A program made the translations under genes and the position numbers. DNA of 64,000 nucleotides from Shinella zoogloeoides (GTDB taxonomy: Bacteria > Pseudomonadota > Alphaproteobacteria > Rhizobiales > Rhizobiaceae): NCBI RefSeq assembly GCF_003574625.1, contig NZ_QNUJ01000001.1, forward strand, positions 310,001 to 374,000. The letters are read 5' to 3'. Below, one piece after another: positions 1 through 7,930 of the stretch. The notes under the pieces were generated by a model. The model ran no database searches and was not told the DNA's origin. It was given only the letters and a program-made list of their open reading frames with translations. How positions within the stretch are numbered: the first letter of the stretch is position 1; every line of letters begins with the position of its first letter.

Positions 1-225
1 CGTGAACGCGCAGTCGACGACCTCGATGACGGCGATACCGCAATTGCCGAGTGTTCCGACGATGCCGGAAATCTGCTGTTTCGCCCAGTCGCTGGCCAGC
101 GTATGCAGCACAATCGCCACCCGGAAGCCGCCGGCCCGCGCCCGCGCCATGTCCTCGGGCAAAAGCAGGACCCGCTCGGGCGCCGAGGCCCGCTCTCCAT
201 GCGGTCCGAGACCGGTAATGGTCAT
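1..225 (-). CDS. Partial binding-protein-fold protein without signal peptide
   Basis: Only the first 75 codons are in the window; the gene runs off the left edge. The ATG at 225 is 11 bases past the ROK gene's stop codon and has a GAGGAGG Shine-Dalgarno, so the two genes are probably one operon. Residues 36-75 (FRVAIVLHTLASDWAKQQIS and following) resemble the start of the mature binding protein encoded at 2638-3759 (TAAIVMHYGGNDWSRAQING), including the preceding acidic/ARA segment. The N-terminus is polar, with no hydrophobic signal-peptide core, so the product is probably cytoplasmic. It could be a sensor partner of the ROK protein, but this is inference from a fragment. Confidence 0.6.
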   Translation of the reverse strand, partial: MTITGLGPHGERASAPERVLLLPEDMARARAGGFRVAIVLHTLASDWAKQQISGIVGTLGNCGIAVIEVVDCAFT

Positions 226-235
226 TGCATCCTCC

Positions 236-1588
236 TCACATGTCCGGGGGACGGACAGTATTTCCCTCAAATGTCCTGCGGTCCATGATCTGGGCCTTCA
301 TCTGCTGGAACAGTGGATGGGCCTGCGGCCTGCCTGCCATGATCCAATCGCGCAGCAGCGAAGGCCCGAAGAGGCCTTCGGCGGCGACGATCGCGGCGCC
401 GACGAGGCCCGACGAATTGCCCATCTGGGAGCGCACGATCTGCAGGTCGCGGCTTACCAGCGGATGACAGGCGCCGTAGATCGCCTCGCGGGCCGAGGCG
501 AGCAGGATGTCGTTCGTCTGTGCAATCGAGCCCGAGAGCACGATGAGTTCGGGATTGAGCATATTGGCGAGCGTGGCGACGACCTGGCCGATCAGGCGCC
601 CGCTCTGGGATAGAATGTCGATCGCCGCTACGTCGCCCATCTGCGCGGCCTGCGCGACCTCGAGTGCAGTGACGGGGCTGCCTCGTCGCAGATGATCGGC
701 AAGGGTGGGGCTAAGGCCGCGTTCGGCGGCAAGCCTGCCCTCCTGCGCGATATGGTCTGATCCGGCCATGGCCTCGAGCGTGCCGCTCCGCTCGCCCGCC
801 GTCACGGGTACGGAGCCGATGAGGCCGACCGCGCCCTGCGCGCCGCGGAAGAGTTCACCGTTGCTGGCGAGGCCGGCGCCGATGCGTTTGCCGACCTTGA
901 CGAACAGCATGGTGCGGTTGCTCTCACCAGCGCCCGCATGCAGTTCGCCCATCGTCATCGTTTCGACGCTGGAGCGCAGCCATACCGGTGCATCGAAGGT
1001 GGCGACGAGCGTCTCGACCAGGGGAAAACTGTCCCAGCCCGGCAATACGGCGGGCGTGGTGCGCTGGAAAAACACTTCCCCACCATCGGGCACGGCGCCG
1101 GGAACGGATATCGAGATGCCATAAAGCGGCGGGTTTGCCTGCCGCTCCAGAATCCAGCGGAAAAGCGTCACGAGACGGTCTGCAAGGCCGGGCGCCGGCT
1201 GGGTGAGTTCGGTCGCCTCGTGGTGTTCCATAATGAGGGAGCCGGCGAGATCGGCAATGCCGACGCCAAGCGCGGTCTGATCGAGCGTGGCGACGAGAAT
1301 GCGGCCGCGGTCGGCGGCAAAGCGCACGAGGCGCGGCGCGCGGCCGCCGGTGGCGGCGCCCAGTTCGCTTTCGTCAACCAGGCCGAGTTCACCCAGCGTG
1401 CCGAGCCGGTCCGCGACCACGGCGCGGCCGAGTTCGCTTTGCCGCTCGATCTCCTGGCGGGTCGTCGCGCGGCCGGTCCTGACGAGATTGAGGATGTCCA
1501 CGAGGCTCGGGGCAGCGGTTTCCGAGACGCTGGGGCGCCCCTTGCGTCGCGGGCGGATGTCCGCCTCCACAGATGCCATCCTTGGCAT
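236..1588 (-). CDS. ROK-family transcriptional repressor
   Basis: A 450-residue protein of NagC/XylR type. Residues about 28-75 form a winged helix (TTRQEIERQSELGRAVVADR). The rest is a ROK sugar-binding domain: an early ATLDQTALGVGIADL stretch, a glycine-rich SVPGAVPDGG segment and a late LNPELIVLSGSIA segment. Canonical ROK kinase ATP-binding motifs are weak, as expected for a regulator. It is transcribed divergently from the sugar operon starting at 1782. The intergenic region holds a perfect 10-bp inverted repeat (1660-1690) that is the obvious operator. It probably represses that operon until a pathway sugar binds. Confidence 0.88.
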   Translation of the reverse strand: MPRMASVEADIRPRRKGRPSVSETAAPSLVDILNLVRTGRATTRQEIERQSELGRAVVADRLGTLGELGLVDESELGAATGGRAPRLVRFAADRGRILVATLDQTALGVGIADLAGSLIMEHHEATELTQPAPGLADRLVTLFRWILERQANPPLYGISISVPGAVPDGGEVFFQRTTPAVLPGWDSFPLVETLVATFDAPVWLRSSVETMTMGELHAGAGESNRTMLFVKVGKRIGAGLASNGELFRGAQGAVGLIGSVPVTAGERSGTLEAMAGSDHIAQEGRLAAERGLSPTLADHLRRGSPVTALEVAQAAQMGDVAAIDILSQSGRLIGQVVATLANMLNPELIVLSGSIAQTNDILLASAREAIYGACHPLVSRDLQIVRSQMGNSSGLVGAAIVAAEGLFGPSLLRDWIMAGRPQAHPLFQQMKAQIMDRRTFEGNTVRPPDM

Positions 1589-1659
1589 GACCGCATCCTT
1601 TCCCCGCGATTCCGATCCTCGCCCGATGTGATAGCTAGCCAGCTTTCGGCTGGCAACTC

Positions 1660-1690
1660 TAATCTTTTGTATTAAATCTGCAAAAGATTA
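1660..1690. promoter_or_regulatory. Candidate ROK operator, 10-bp inverted repeat
   Basis: TAATCTTTTG at 1660-1669 and its exact reverse complement CAAAAGATTA at 1681-1690 are separated by 11 bases, so the arm centres are 21 bp apart, two helical turns. It lies between the divergent ROK gene and the sugar operon and is AT-rich in a GC-rich neighbourhood. Assignment to the ROK protein is inference from position. Confidence 0.65.
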
Positions 1691-1711
1691 CGATGATATG
1701 CGTGTAAATTA

Positions 1712-1740
1712 TTGACATAGATTTTTTGTCACCGTAAGAC
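1712..1740 (+). promoter_or_regulatory. Candidate sigma-70 promoter of the first sugar operon
   Basis: TTGACA at 1712-1717 is a consensus -35 box. After 17 bases, TAAGAC at 1735-1740 is a weaker -10. It lies about 40 bases before the start at 1782 and just downstream of the inverted repeat at 1660-1690. Confidence 0.5.
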
Positions 1741-1781
1741 GGAGCCACTGAAGTCGAGACGGTCACTGGGAGGAGGCGCCG

Positions 1782-2594
1782 ATGTCGGAGTTCAAGCTCG
1801 CCTATCATGCGAATTGCTGGGGCAACCTTGGCGGGGACGCCGTTGGCGTTACGTCGATCACCAATCTTGCCTATCGAACCTTCGGCGACATGCGCCGTGC
1901 CTTTGCCGATATCGCGTCAGCCGGTTACGAAGGTGTCGAACTGTTCGACGGCAATTTGCTGGATTTCAGCGCCGCTGAGATGCGGGCGCTGCTTGGCGAC
2001 AATGGCCTGATGCTGGTCGCGACCTATGCCGGCGGCAACTTCATCTTCGATGACATCCTTCCCGAGGAGCTGGCGCGGGTCGTCCGCGCGGCGGATCGCG
2101 CTGCCGAACTCGGTGCGCCGCATCTCATCGTCGGCGGCGGGGCGAAGCGCTTCGACGGCATCCGCGAGGCGGATTATCACAAGCTCGCCGCGGCCCTCGA
2201 CCGCGTGAAGGAAATCGCCGAGGCACGCGGCCTTGTCGCCCACTATCATCCGCATCTTTCGACGATCGTCGAGGGACCGGCAGAGGTGCGCAAGATCTTC
2301 GCGCTCACGGGAATCGATTTTTGCCCGGATACCGCCCATCTCGCTGCCGCTGGCGGTGACCCGGCGGCGCTGATCCGCGAGCATGCGGCCCGCATTTCCT
2401 ATGTGCATCTCAAGGGCTTGCAGAGGAAGCCCTTCGCTTTCACGCCCATCGACCGCGGTGACGTGCCGACGGACGGCATAGTCGCCGCACTCCGGGAAGT
2501 CGGCTTCGGCGGGTGGATCTGTGCCGAACTCGATAGCTGGCCCGATCCGCTGGAGGGGGCGAAGGCCAGCATGGCCTATCTCAAATCGGCCTGA
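1782..2594 (+). CDS. Sugar phosphate isomerase/epimerase-like TIM-barrel protein (IolE/MocC-like)
   Basis: A 270-residue xylose-isomerase-like TIM barrel. Residues that usually bind the divalent metal are visible as VELFDG near residue 50, VAHYHPH near 154, FCPDTAH near 182 and a late CAELD. The family includes myo-inosose dehydratase IolE and the rhizopine protein MocC, so an inositol- or ketose-type substrate is plausible. The ATG at 1782 follows a strong GGGAGGAGG. It is the first gene of an operon with a CUT2 transporter and a Gfo/Idh dehydrogenase, a pairing usual in inositol and sugar catabolism. The exact reaction cannot be read from sequence. Confidence 0.8.
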   Translation: MSEFKLAYHANCWGNLGGDAVGVTSITNLAYRTFGDMRRAFADIASAGYEGVELFDGNLLDFSAAEMRALLGDNGLMLVATYAGGNFIFDDILPEELARVVRAADRAAELGAPHLIVGGGAKRFDGIREADYHKLAAALDRVKEIAEARGLVAHYHPHLSTIVEGPAEVRKIFALTGIDFCPDTAHLAAAGGDPAALIREHAARISYVHLKGLQRKPFAFTPIDRGDVPTDGIVAALREVGFGGWICAELDSWPDPLEGAKASMAYLKSA

Positions 2595-2637
2595 CGGCCG
2601 CACCGGGGCGAAGCCCCACTTTCGGGAGGAGGAAGTT

Positions 2638-3759
2638 ATGATTTCAAGACGAAGCCTTTTGGGCACAGCCGCCGTGCTGACGCTCGCATTTGCCTTTGCC
2701 GCACCGGCCGTCGCCGATCCGGATACCGCGCTTGCGGAGCTTCAGAAGACCGTTCTTTCAAAAGGCCCCTCAGGCGAATCTCCATCGCCGGCCTCGGACG
2801 TCACGCTTACCGATGAGGAGCTGGCCAAGATCCAGACCATGAACGCGACGGCCGCCATCGTCATGCACTACGGCGGCAACGACTGGTCGCGGGCTCAGAT
2901 CAACGGCCTGCAGACGCAGTTCGCCGCCATGGGCATCAAGGTTCTTGCGGTGACCGACGCCGGCTTCAAGCCTGAAAAGCAGGTATCCGACCTCGAGACG
3001 ATCATGGCGCAGAAGCCGGGCATCATCGTTTCGATCCCGACTGATCCGACGGCGACCGCCGCAGCTTACAAGGCGGCTGCGGAGGCCGGCACCAAGCTTG
3101 TTTTCATGGATAACGTGCCGACCGGTTTTGTGGCCGGGAAGGATTACGTATCCGTGGTTTCGGCTGACAACTACGGCAACGGCGTCGCTGCGGCTCATCT
3201 CATGGCCAAGGCGTTGAATGGCGAAGGCGATATCGGACTGGTCTTCCATGCTGCCGATTTCTTCGTCACCAAGCAGCGCTACGATGGCTTCAAGGCGACG
3301 ATCGCGTCGGACTATCCGAACATCAAGATCGTGGCCGAGCAGGGTATCGGCGGCCCGGACTTCTCGGGTGATGCGGAAAAGGCGGCATCCGCCATCCTGA
3401 CCTCGAACCCGAACGTCAAGGGTATATGGGCGGTCTGGGACGTGCCGGCAGAAGGCGTGATCTCGGCAGCGCGCGTTGCCGGCCGCGACGATCTTGTCAT
3501 TACCACGATCGATCTCGGCGAGAACGTGGCGATCTCGATGGCCCAGGGCGGTTTCGTCAAGGGGCTCGGTGCCCAGCGGCCTTACGATGCCGGCGTGGTC
3601 GAAGCCAAGCTTGCCGGCTACGCGCTGCTTGGAAAGCAGGCGCCCGCTTTCGTCGCGCTGCCGGCTCTGCCGGTGACGCGCGAGACGCTGCTCGACGGCT
3701 GGAAGGCCGTTTATTCGGCCGAGGCGACCGACAACATCAAGTCAAGCCTCGGACAGTGA
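2638..3759 (+). CDS. Periplasmic sugar-binding protein of CUT2 transporter
   Basis: A 373-residue RbsB/XylF-fold (Peripla_BP_4) protein. The chosen ATG at 2638 follows GGGAGGAGGAAG and begins a signal peptide: MISRR, a hydrophobic stretch and AAPAVADP as the likely cleavage site. Starting at any upstream in-frame codon would bury the signal peptide. The mature protein has the two-lobed pattern AAIVMHYGGNDW, ETIMAQKPGIIVSIPTDPTA and VKGIWAVWDVPAEGVI. It feeds the ATPase at 5033 and permease at 6600. A long hairpin follows the stop codon, which may raise its transcript level relative to the genes downstream. Confidence 0.9.
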   Translation: MISRRSLLGTAAVLTLAFAFAAPAVADPDTALAELQKTVLSKGPSGESPSPASDVTLTDEELAKIQTMNATAAIVMHYGGNDWSRAQINGLQTQFAAMGIKVLAVTDAGFKPEKQVSDLETIMAQKPGIIVSIPTDPTATAAAYKAAAEAGTKLVFMDNVPTGFVAGKDYVSVVSADNYGNGVAAAHLMAKALNGEGDIGLVFHAADFFVTKQRYDGFKATIASDYPNIKIVAEQGIGGPDFSGDAEKAASAILTSNPNVKGIWAVWDVPAEGVISAARVAGRDDLVITTIDLGENVAISMAQGGFVKGLGAQRPYDAGVVEAKLAGYALLGKQAPAFVALPALPVTRETLLDGWKAVYSAEATDNIKSSLGQ

Positions 3760-3762
3760 CGG

Positions 3763-3822
3763 ATGCGGTGCGGGGCAACGAGCGTGCCCCGCGCCGCATG
3801 GCATGAGCCGGCCTTGGCCGGC
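3763..3822 (+). promoter_or_regulatory. Two intercistronic hairpins after the binding-protein gene
   Basis: ATGCGGTGCGGGGCA (3763-3777) pairs with TGCCCCGCGCCGCAT (3785-3799) through 15 positions including one T-G wobble. A second stem, GCCGGCC/GGCCGGC with a two-base loop, lies at 3807-3822. No T-run follows. An mRNA-protecting hairpin or partial attenuator is more likely than a full terminator, because the operon continues at 3870. Confidence 0.6.
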
Positions 3823-3869
3823 AGATGGAACGCGGCTCCCAGCAGCCGACCCCTTTCAGGAGAAAACCG

Positions 3870-5036
3870 ATGACCAAAGTGATGAACGTCGCCATGATTG
3901 GCGGCGGCTTCATGGGCAAGGCGCATGCCATGGCCTATGCCGCGATGCCGATGTTCTTCTGGCCCGCGCCGGCCATTCCCCACCGCAAGGTCGTCGTCGA
4001 CGTGACCGACGGCATGGCGGAGGAGGCGCGTCGGCGCTACGGCTTCGAGGAGGCGTCCTCGGACTGGCGCGCGGTCGTCAATCGGCCGGATGTCGATGTC
4101 GTCGATATCTGCACGCCGAACAACGTTCATGCCGAGATCGCCATCGCGGCGGCCAAGGCCGGCAAGCATATCATCTGCGAAAAGCCGCTCGCTCGCACCG
4201 TCGAGGAGGCGAGGGCGATGCATGACGCGGTCAAGGCCGCCGGCGTCATCCATATGGTCGCCTTCAACTATCGCCGCACGCCGGCCGTGGCGCTTGCCAA
4301 GAAATATATCGAGGAGGGTCGCATCGGCCGTATTCTCAATTTCCGCGGCACCTATCTGCAGGACTGGTCGGCCGACCCGGATTCGCCGCTTTCCTGGCGC
4401 TTTCAGAAGAAGATCGCCGGCTCCGGCTCGGTCGGCGACATCGCCACCCATGTCGTCGACCTCGCCCACTATCTCGTCGGCCGGATCGCCGAGGTCAACG
4501 CGATCACCACCACCTACAACAAGACGCGACCGCTGCAACAGGGCGGCGTGGATAAGCTTGGCGCTGCGGAGAAGGCTGCGGACGCCGAACGTGGCGAGGT
4601 TGATGTCGATGACGAGGTCGTCTCGATGCTGAAATTCGAGGGCGGTGCGATCGGCAGTCTCGAAGCGACCCGCAACGCCTATGGCCGCAACAACTTCATC
4701 ACGCTGGAAATCCACGGCACCAAGGGCTCGATCCACTTCAACTACGAGCGCCGCGACGAGCTTCAGGTGATGTTTGCCGACGACCCGGCGGATGCGCGCG
4801 GCTTTCGTACCGTTTATACAGGCCCGGCGCACCCCTATGGCAACGGTCTCTGGCCGATCCCCGGCCTCGGCATTGGCTATTCGGAAACGAAGATCGTTGA
4901 GTGCTACGATTTCTTCTCGGCCATTGCGAAGAACCGGCAACCCAGCCCGAACTTCGAGGACGGGCTCAAGACGGAACTCGTCGCCGACGCCTTGATCCGT
5001 TCCGGCGAAACCGGCCTGTGGGAGAAGGTGGGATGA
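3870..5036 (+). CDS. Gfo/Idh/MocA-family NAD(P)-dependent dehydrogenase
   Basis: A 388-residue oxidoreductase. The Rossmann fingerprint GGGFMGKAHAMAY is near the N-terminus, ICEKPLAR gives the family EKP motif near residue 108, and DIATHVVDLAHY carries the usual catalytic Asp/His region. The start at 3870 follows AGGAGAAAACCG; an upstream in-frame start would add residues that do not match the family. The family oxidises or reduces inositols, sugars and inosamines (MocA acts in rhizopine catabolism). Lying between binding-protein and ATPase genes, it probably oxidises the imported polyol or sugar. The last four bases overlap the next gene (ATGA). Confidence 0.88.
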   Translation: MTKVMNVAMIGGGFMGKAHAMAYAAMPMFFWPAPAIPHRKVVVDVTDGMAEEARRRYGFEEASSDWRAVVNRPDVDVVDICTPNNVHAEIAIAAAKAGKHIICEKPLARTVEEARAMHDAVKAAGVIHMVAFNYRRTPAVALAKKYIEEGRIGRILNFRGTYLQDWSADPDSPLSWRFQKKIAGSGSVGDIATHVVDLAHYLVGRIAEVNAITTTYNKTRPLQQGGVDKLGAAEKAADAERGEVDVDDEVVSMLKFEGGAIGSLEATRNAYGRNNFITLEIHGTKGSIHFNYERRDELQVMFADDPADARGFRTVYTGPAHPYGNGLWPIPGLGIGYSETKIVECYDFFSAIAKNRQPSPNFEDGLKTELVADALIRSGETGLWEKVG

Positions 5037-6607
5037 GTGCGAGCGCCGCTGCCGTCCGCATGACCGGCATATCCAAGACCTTCGGAGGGGTGCATGCGCT
5101 GGACGACGTGTCCTTCGAGGTCATGCCCGGCGAGGTCCATGCGCTGCTGGGCGGCAACGGCGCAGGCAAGTCGACGATCCTCAAGGTGCTGAATGGGGTG
5201 CATCGCCCTGACAAGGGCACAATCGAGGTCGGTGGCGTACCCCTGACGACGCATACGCCGGAGGCGTCGCGCGCCGCCGGCATCGCCATGAACTACCAGG
5301 AAATGAGCCTTGTCCCGACGCTGACGGTTGCCCAGAACATCTTCCTCACGCGCGAATACCGCGTCGGCACGGGGCTTATCGACGACCGGGAGGCCGAGCG
5401 GCGCGCGGCGGACCTTTTCGCGCTGCTCGATGTCTTCGTCGATCCGAAAGCCCTCGTCGGCGATCTCGGCGCCGGGCAGAAGCAGTTGACGGAAATCGCC
5501 AAGGCGATCTCGCAGGATGCCAGGGTGCTGGTGCTGGACGAACCGTCGACGGCGCTCGCCGTTTCCGATGTCGAGCGGCTCTTCGTCTTCCTGCGCAAGC
5601 TGAAGGCGAAGGGCGTGGCGATCATCTATGTCAGCCACCGCATGGACGAGATTGCCCGCATCGCTGACCGCGCAACGATCCTGCGCGACGGCCGCCACGT
5701 CATCACCGCTCCGCTCAGCGAATTGCCGATCGATACGATGATCGAGCATATCGTCGGACGGCGCTCCAAAGGGCTGTCGGACGTCGAGCGCGGCGCGGCC
5801 GTGCGGGGCGATGTTCTTCTGGAACTGAAGAATGTCAGCGGCCGCCACAAGCCGGAGGACATTTCCCTGACGTTGCATCGCGGCGAAGTGCTGGGGCTCG
5901 CTGGCCTTCTCGGTTCCGGCCGCTCGTCGCTCGCACGGGTGATCGCCGGCATCGATCCGGTCCTCAAGGGCGAAATCCGCATCAAGGGCCGCGCGGTCGT
6001 GATCCGCAAGCCGGGGGACGCGATTGCGGAGGGTGTCGCGCTTGTTCCAGAAGCACGCGCGACCCAGGGCATCATCCCCGCTCATTCGGTTGCCTCCAAC
6101 ATGATCCTCGCCGTCATCGACCGGCTTTCCGCGGGCGGCCTCGTCGATACGAAGGCGGCGAACGACCTGACCGACGCGCAAATCGAGCGCCTGCGCGTAA
6201 AGACGGCGAGCCGCGATCATGCCGTCTCGACGCTCTCGGGCGGTAACCAGCAGAAGGTGGTCATCGGCAAATGGCTCGCCACCAATCCCGACATCCTCAT
6301 CCTCGACGAGCCGACCGCGGGCATCGATATCGGTTCGAAGTCCGAGATCATTCGGCTCGTGCGTGAACTCGCCGCCGCCGGTAAGGGCATCATCATGATT
6401 TCGTCCGAACTCTCCGAGCTTCTGACCGCCTGCGACCGCATCCTCGTCATGTCCGAGGGACGTGTGCATCAGGATCTCCCGCGCGAGGCGCTGGAGGATC
6501 CGTCCGTGCCGGCCGACGACCTTGCTCACCGTCTCCAGGCCGCCGAACGGCGGCTCCAGATCGAAATCCAGAAGGCCCTCGCGCTTCAGGAGATATCCCA
6601 TGGCTAA
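5033..6607 (+). CDS. Sugar ABC transporter ATPase (CUT2, RbsA/MglA type)
   Basis: A 524-residue protein with two fused ABC domains, as in RbsA. Domain 1 has Walker A GGNGAGKST at residues 40-48 and Walker B VLVLDEPSTAL. Its signature is the degenerate LGAGQKQ usual for the first half of this family. Domain 2 has [15 protein letters not shown] and ILILDEPTAGIDIG. The start at 5033 overlaps the previous stop as ATGA; upstream in-frame sequence is the tail of the dehydrogenase in another frame. It energises the permease at 6600, whose start overlaps its stop codon. Confidence 0.93.
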   Translation: MSASAAAVRMTGISKTFGGVHALDDVSFEVMPGEVHALLGGNGAGKSTILKVLNGVHRPDKGTIEVGGVPLTTHTPEASRAAGIAMNYQEMSLVPTLTVAQNIFLTREYRVGTGLIDDREAERRAADLFALLDVFVDPKALVGDLGAGQKQLTEIAKAISQDARVLVLDEPSTALAVSDVERLFVFLRKLKAKGVAIIYVSHRMDEIARIADRATILRDGRHVITAPLSELPIDTMIEHIVGRRSKGLSDVERGAAVRGDVLLELKNVSGRHKPEDISLTLHRGEVLGLAGLLGSGRSSLARVIAGIDPVLKGEIRIKGRAVVIRKPGDAIAEGVALVPEARATQGIIPAHSVASNMILAVIDRLSAGGLVDTKAANDLTDAQIERLRVKTASRDHAVSTLSGGNQQKVVIGKWLATNPDILILDEPTAGIDIGSKSEIIRLVRELAAAGKGIIMISSELSELLTACDRILVMSEGRVHQDLPREALEDPSVPADDLAHRLQAAERRLQIEIQKALALQEISHG

Positions 6608-7535
6608 CCCCTTCTTCGCCAACTGGCGCCAGAATATCATCTATATCGGCTTCGTCGTCATTTTCATCGTCTTTGCGGTGACGCTGGCCGACAAGGGGTT
6701 CCTCAACCCCAACAACCTGCTGAACATCGTGCGGCAGACGGCGATGATCGCCGTCATGGCCATCGCCATGACCTTCGTGCTCTCGGCGGGCGAGATCGAC
6801 CTTTCGGTGGGTGCTGTCGCAGGCCTTTCGACCGTCACGGTCGCGATGGCGATTGCGGCGGGCGGGCCGGTCGTCGGTGTCGGCGCCGGCATCGCCACGG
6901 GGCTTGCGGTCGGCATGTTCAACGGCTGGCTCACCACCCGTATCGGCATTCCTTCCTTCCTCACCACGCTCGCTATGATGGGCATCGCCAAGGGCGTCGC
7001 CATGTGGATATCGGCGACGGCCGCCGTGCCGATCCTCTCACCCGGCTATTCCTGGCTCTTCGGCGGCGGCAATCTCGGGCCGGTGCCGGTGCTGCTTCTC
7101 TGGATGGCGGTTCTCGGCGGCATCGGCCATATCGTGCTGCGCCGCTCGGGCTTCGGCCGGCGGGTGCTGGCGACCGGTGGCGGCGAGACGGCGGCGCGTT
7201 ATTCCGGCATCGACACGAAGGCGATCAAGTTCAAGGTGCTGGTCATCTCCTCCTCGGCGGCGGCGCTCGCCGGCATGCTTTATGCCGGACGCCTGCAATC
7301 CGGCCGTTTCCAGCTTGGCGAGGGCGACGAACTCTCGGTGATCGCCGCGGCGGTGCTCGGCGGCACGAGCCTCTTCGGCGGCAAGGGAACCGTGATCGGC
7401 ACCATCGTCGGTGCGCTGATGATCGGCCTCATCAACAACGGCCTTATCCTGATGGGGCTCGAATTCAGCCAGCAGCTTATCGCCCGCGGCGGCATCATTA
7501 TTCTCGCCGTCGCGCTCAGTCAGAAGAGGAACTGA
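6600..7535 (+). CDS. Sugar ABC transporter permease (CUT2, RbsC type)
   Basis: A 311-residue, mostly hydrophobic protein with about eight to ten membrane segments. It carries the family stretches AMTFVLSAGEIDLSVGAVAG near residue 60 and AAAVLGGTSLFGGKGTVIGT near residue 245. The ATG at 6600 overlaps the ATPase stop (ATGGCTAA). A single permease is normal for CUT2 systems, which use homodimers. It completes the importer with the genes at 2638 and 5033. Confidence 0.93.
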   Translation: MANPFFANWRQNIIYIGFVVIFIVFAVTLADKGFLNPNNLLNIVRQTAMIAVMAIAMTFVLSAGEIDLSVGAVAGLSTVTVAMAIAAGGPVVGVGAGIATGLAVGMFNGWLTTRIGIPSFLTTLAMMGIAKGVAMWISATAAVPILSPGYSWLFGGGNLGPVPVLLLWMAVLGGIGHIVLRRSGFGRRVLATGGGETAARYSGIDTKAIKFKVLVISSSAAALAGMLYAGRLQSGRFQLGEGDELSVIAAAVLGGTSLFGGKGTVIGTIVGALMIGLINNGLILMGLEFSQQLIARGGIIILAVALSQKRN

Positions 7536-7537
7536 GC

Positions 7538-7828
7538 ATGGCCGTGACCATCGTGGAAACCGTCAGCGCCCGTCCGGAAAGCTGGCACGAACTTGCGGCG
7601 CTTCCCGGTGAGCAAGTTGCACCGACTCGTGCCGAAATGGGCTGCATCAACTACGATTTCCATGTGGATGTGGCAGGCCCGCGCGTTCGCGCTCTACTAA
7701 ACCGGGCCACCCAGGCAGATCTCGACACCCGCCTGGCCATGCCGCACCTCTTGCCGCTTCTGCCTCAGATCGACCGGTTGCCGCAAGACCGATCAAGATT
7801 CGCCATCTTCATATGCTCATCGGTATAA
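7538..7828 (+). CDS. Small antibiotic-biosynthesis-monooxygenase (ABM)-like protein, probably damaged
   Basis: The 96-residue frame starts 2 bases after the permease stop. Its first half matches the ABM/YgiN-like fold (VTIVETVSARPESWHELAAL, then PTRAEMGCINYDFHVD). A later segment DLDTRLAMPHLLPLLPQIDRL also fits. Between them, where the family has a FxLYExW-like strand, the frame reads VRALLNR, while the overlapping frame at about 7684-7702 reads AFALY. This suggests two compensating indels that scrambled the central strand. The C-terminus (RFAIFICSSV) is also atypical. It may be an inactive remnant of a ligand-processing gene in this operon. Confidence 0.55.
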   Translation: MAVTIVETVSARPESWHELAALPGEQVAPTRAEMGCINYDFHVDVAGPRVRALLNRATQADLDTRLAMPHLLPLLPQIDRLPQDRSRFAIFICSSV

Positions 7829-7930
7829 TTGGCACAACTCCGATAATGTCGGCAGCTATCTTGCGGCCACGGTTCCTTTGCTAAGTCGGCATCGAGCTTC
7901 GAATGATGAAAACCGCTCGCGAAGTGCTGC

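Noticed and set aside
2-613. Plus-strand frame over the ROK gene 3' end
   Set aside because: Shadow frame antisense to the ROK and binding-protein-like genes, with no motifs.
4904-6640. 578-residue minus-strand open frame
   Set aside because: It is the antisense of the ABC ATPase at 5033-6607. Long shadow frames are common at this GC content.
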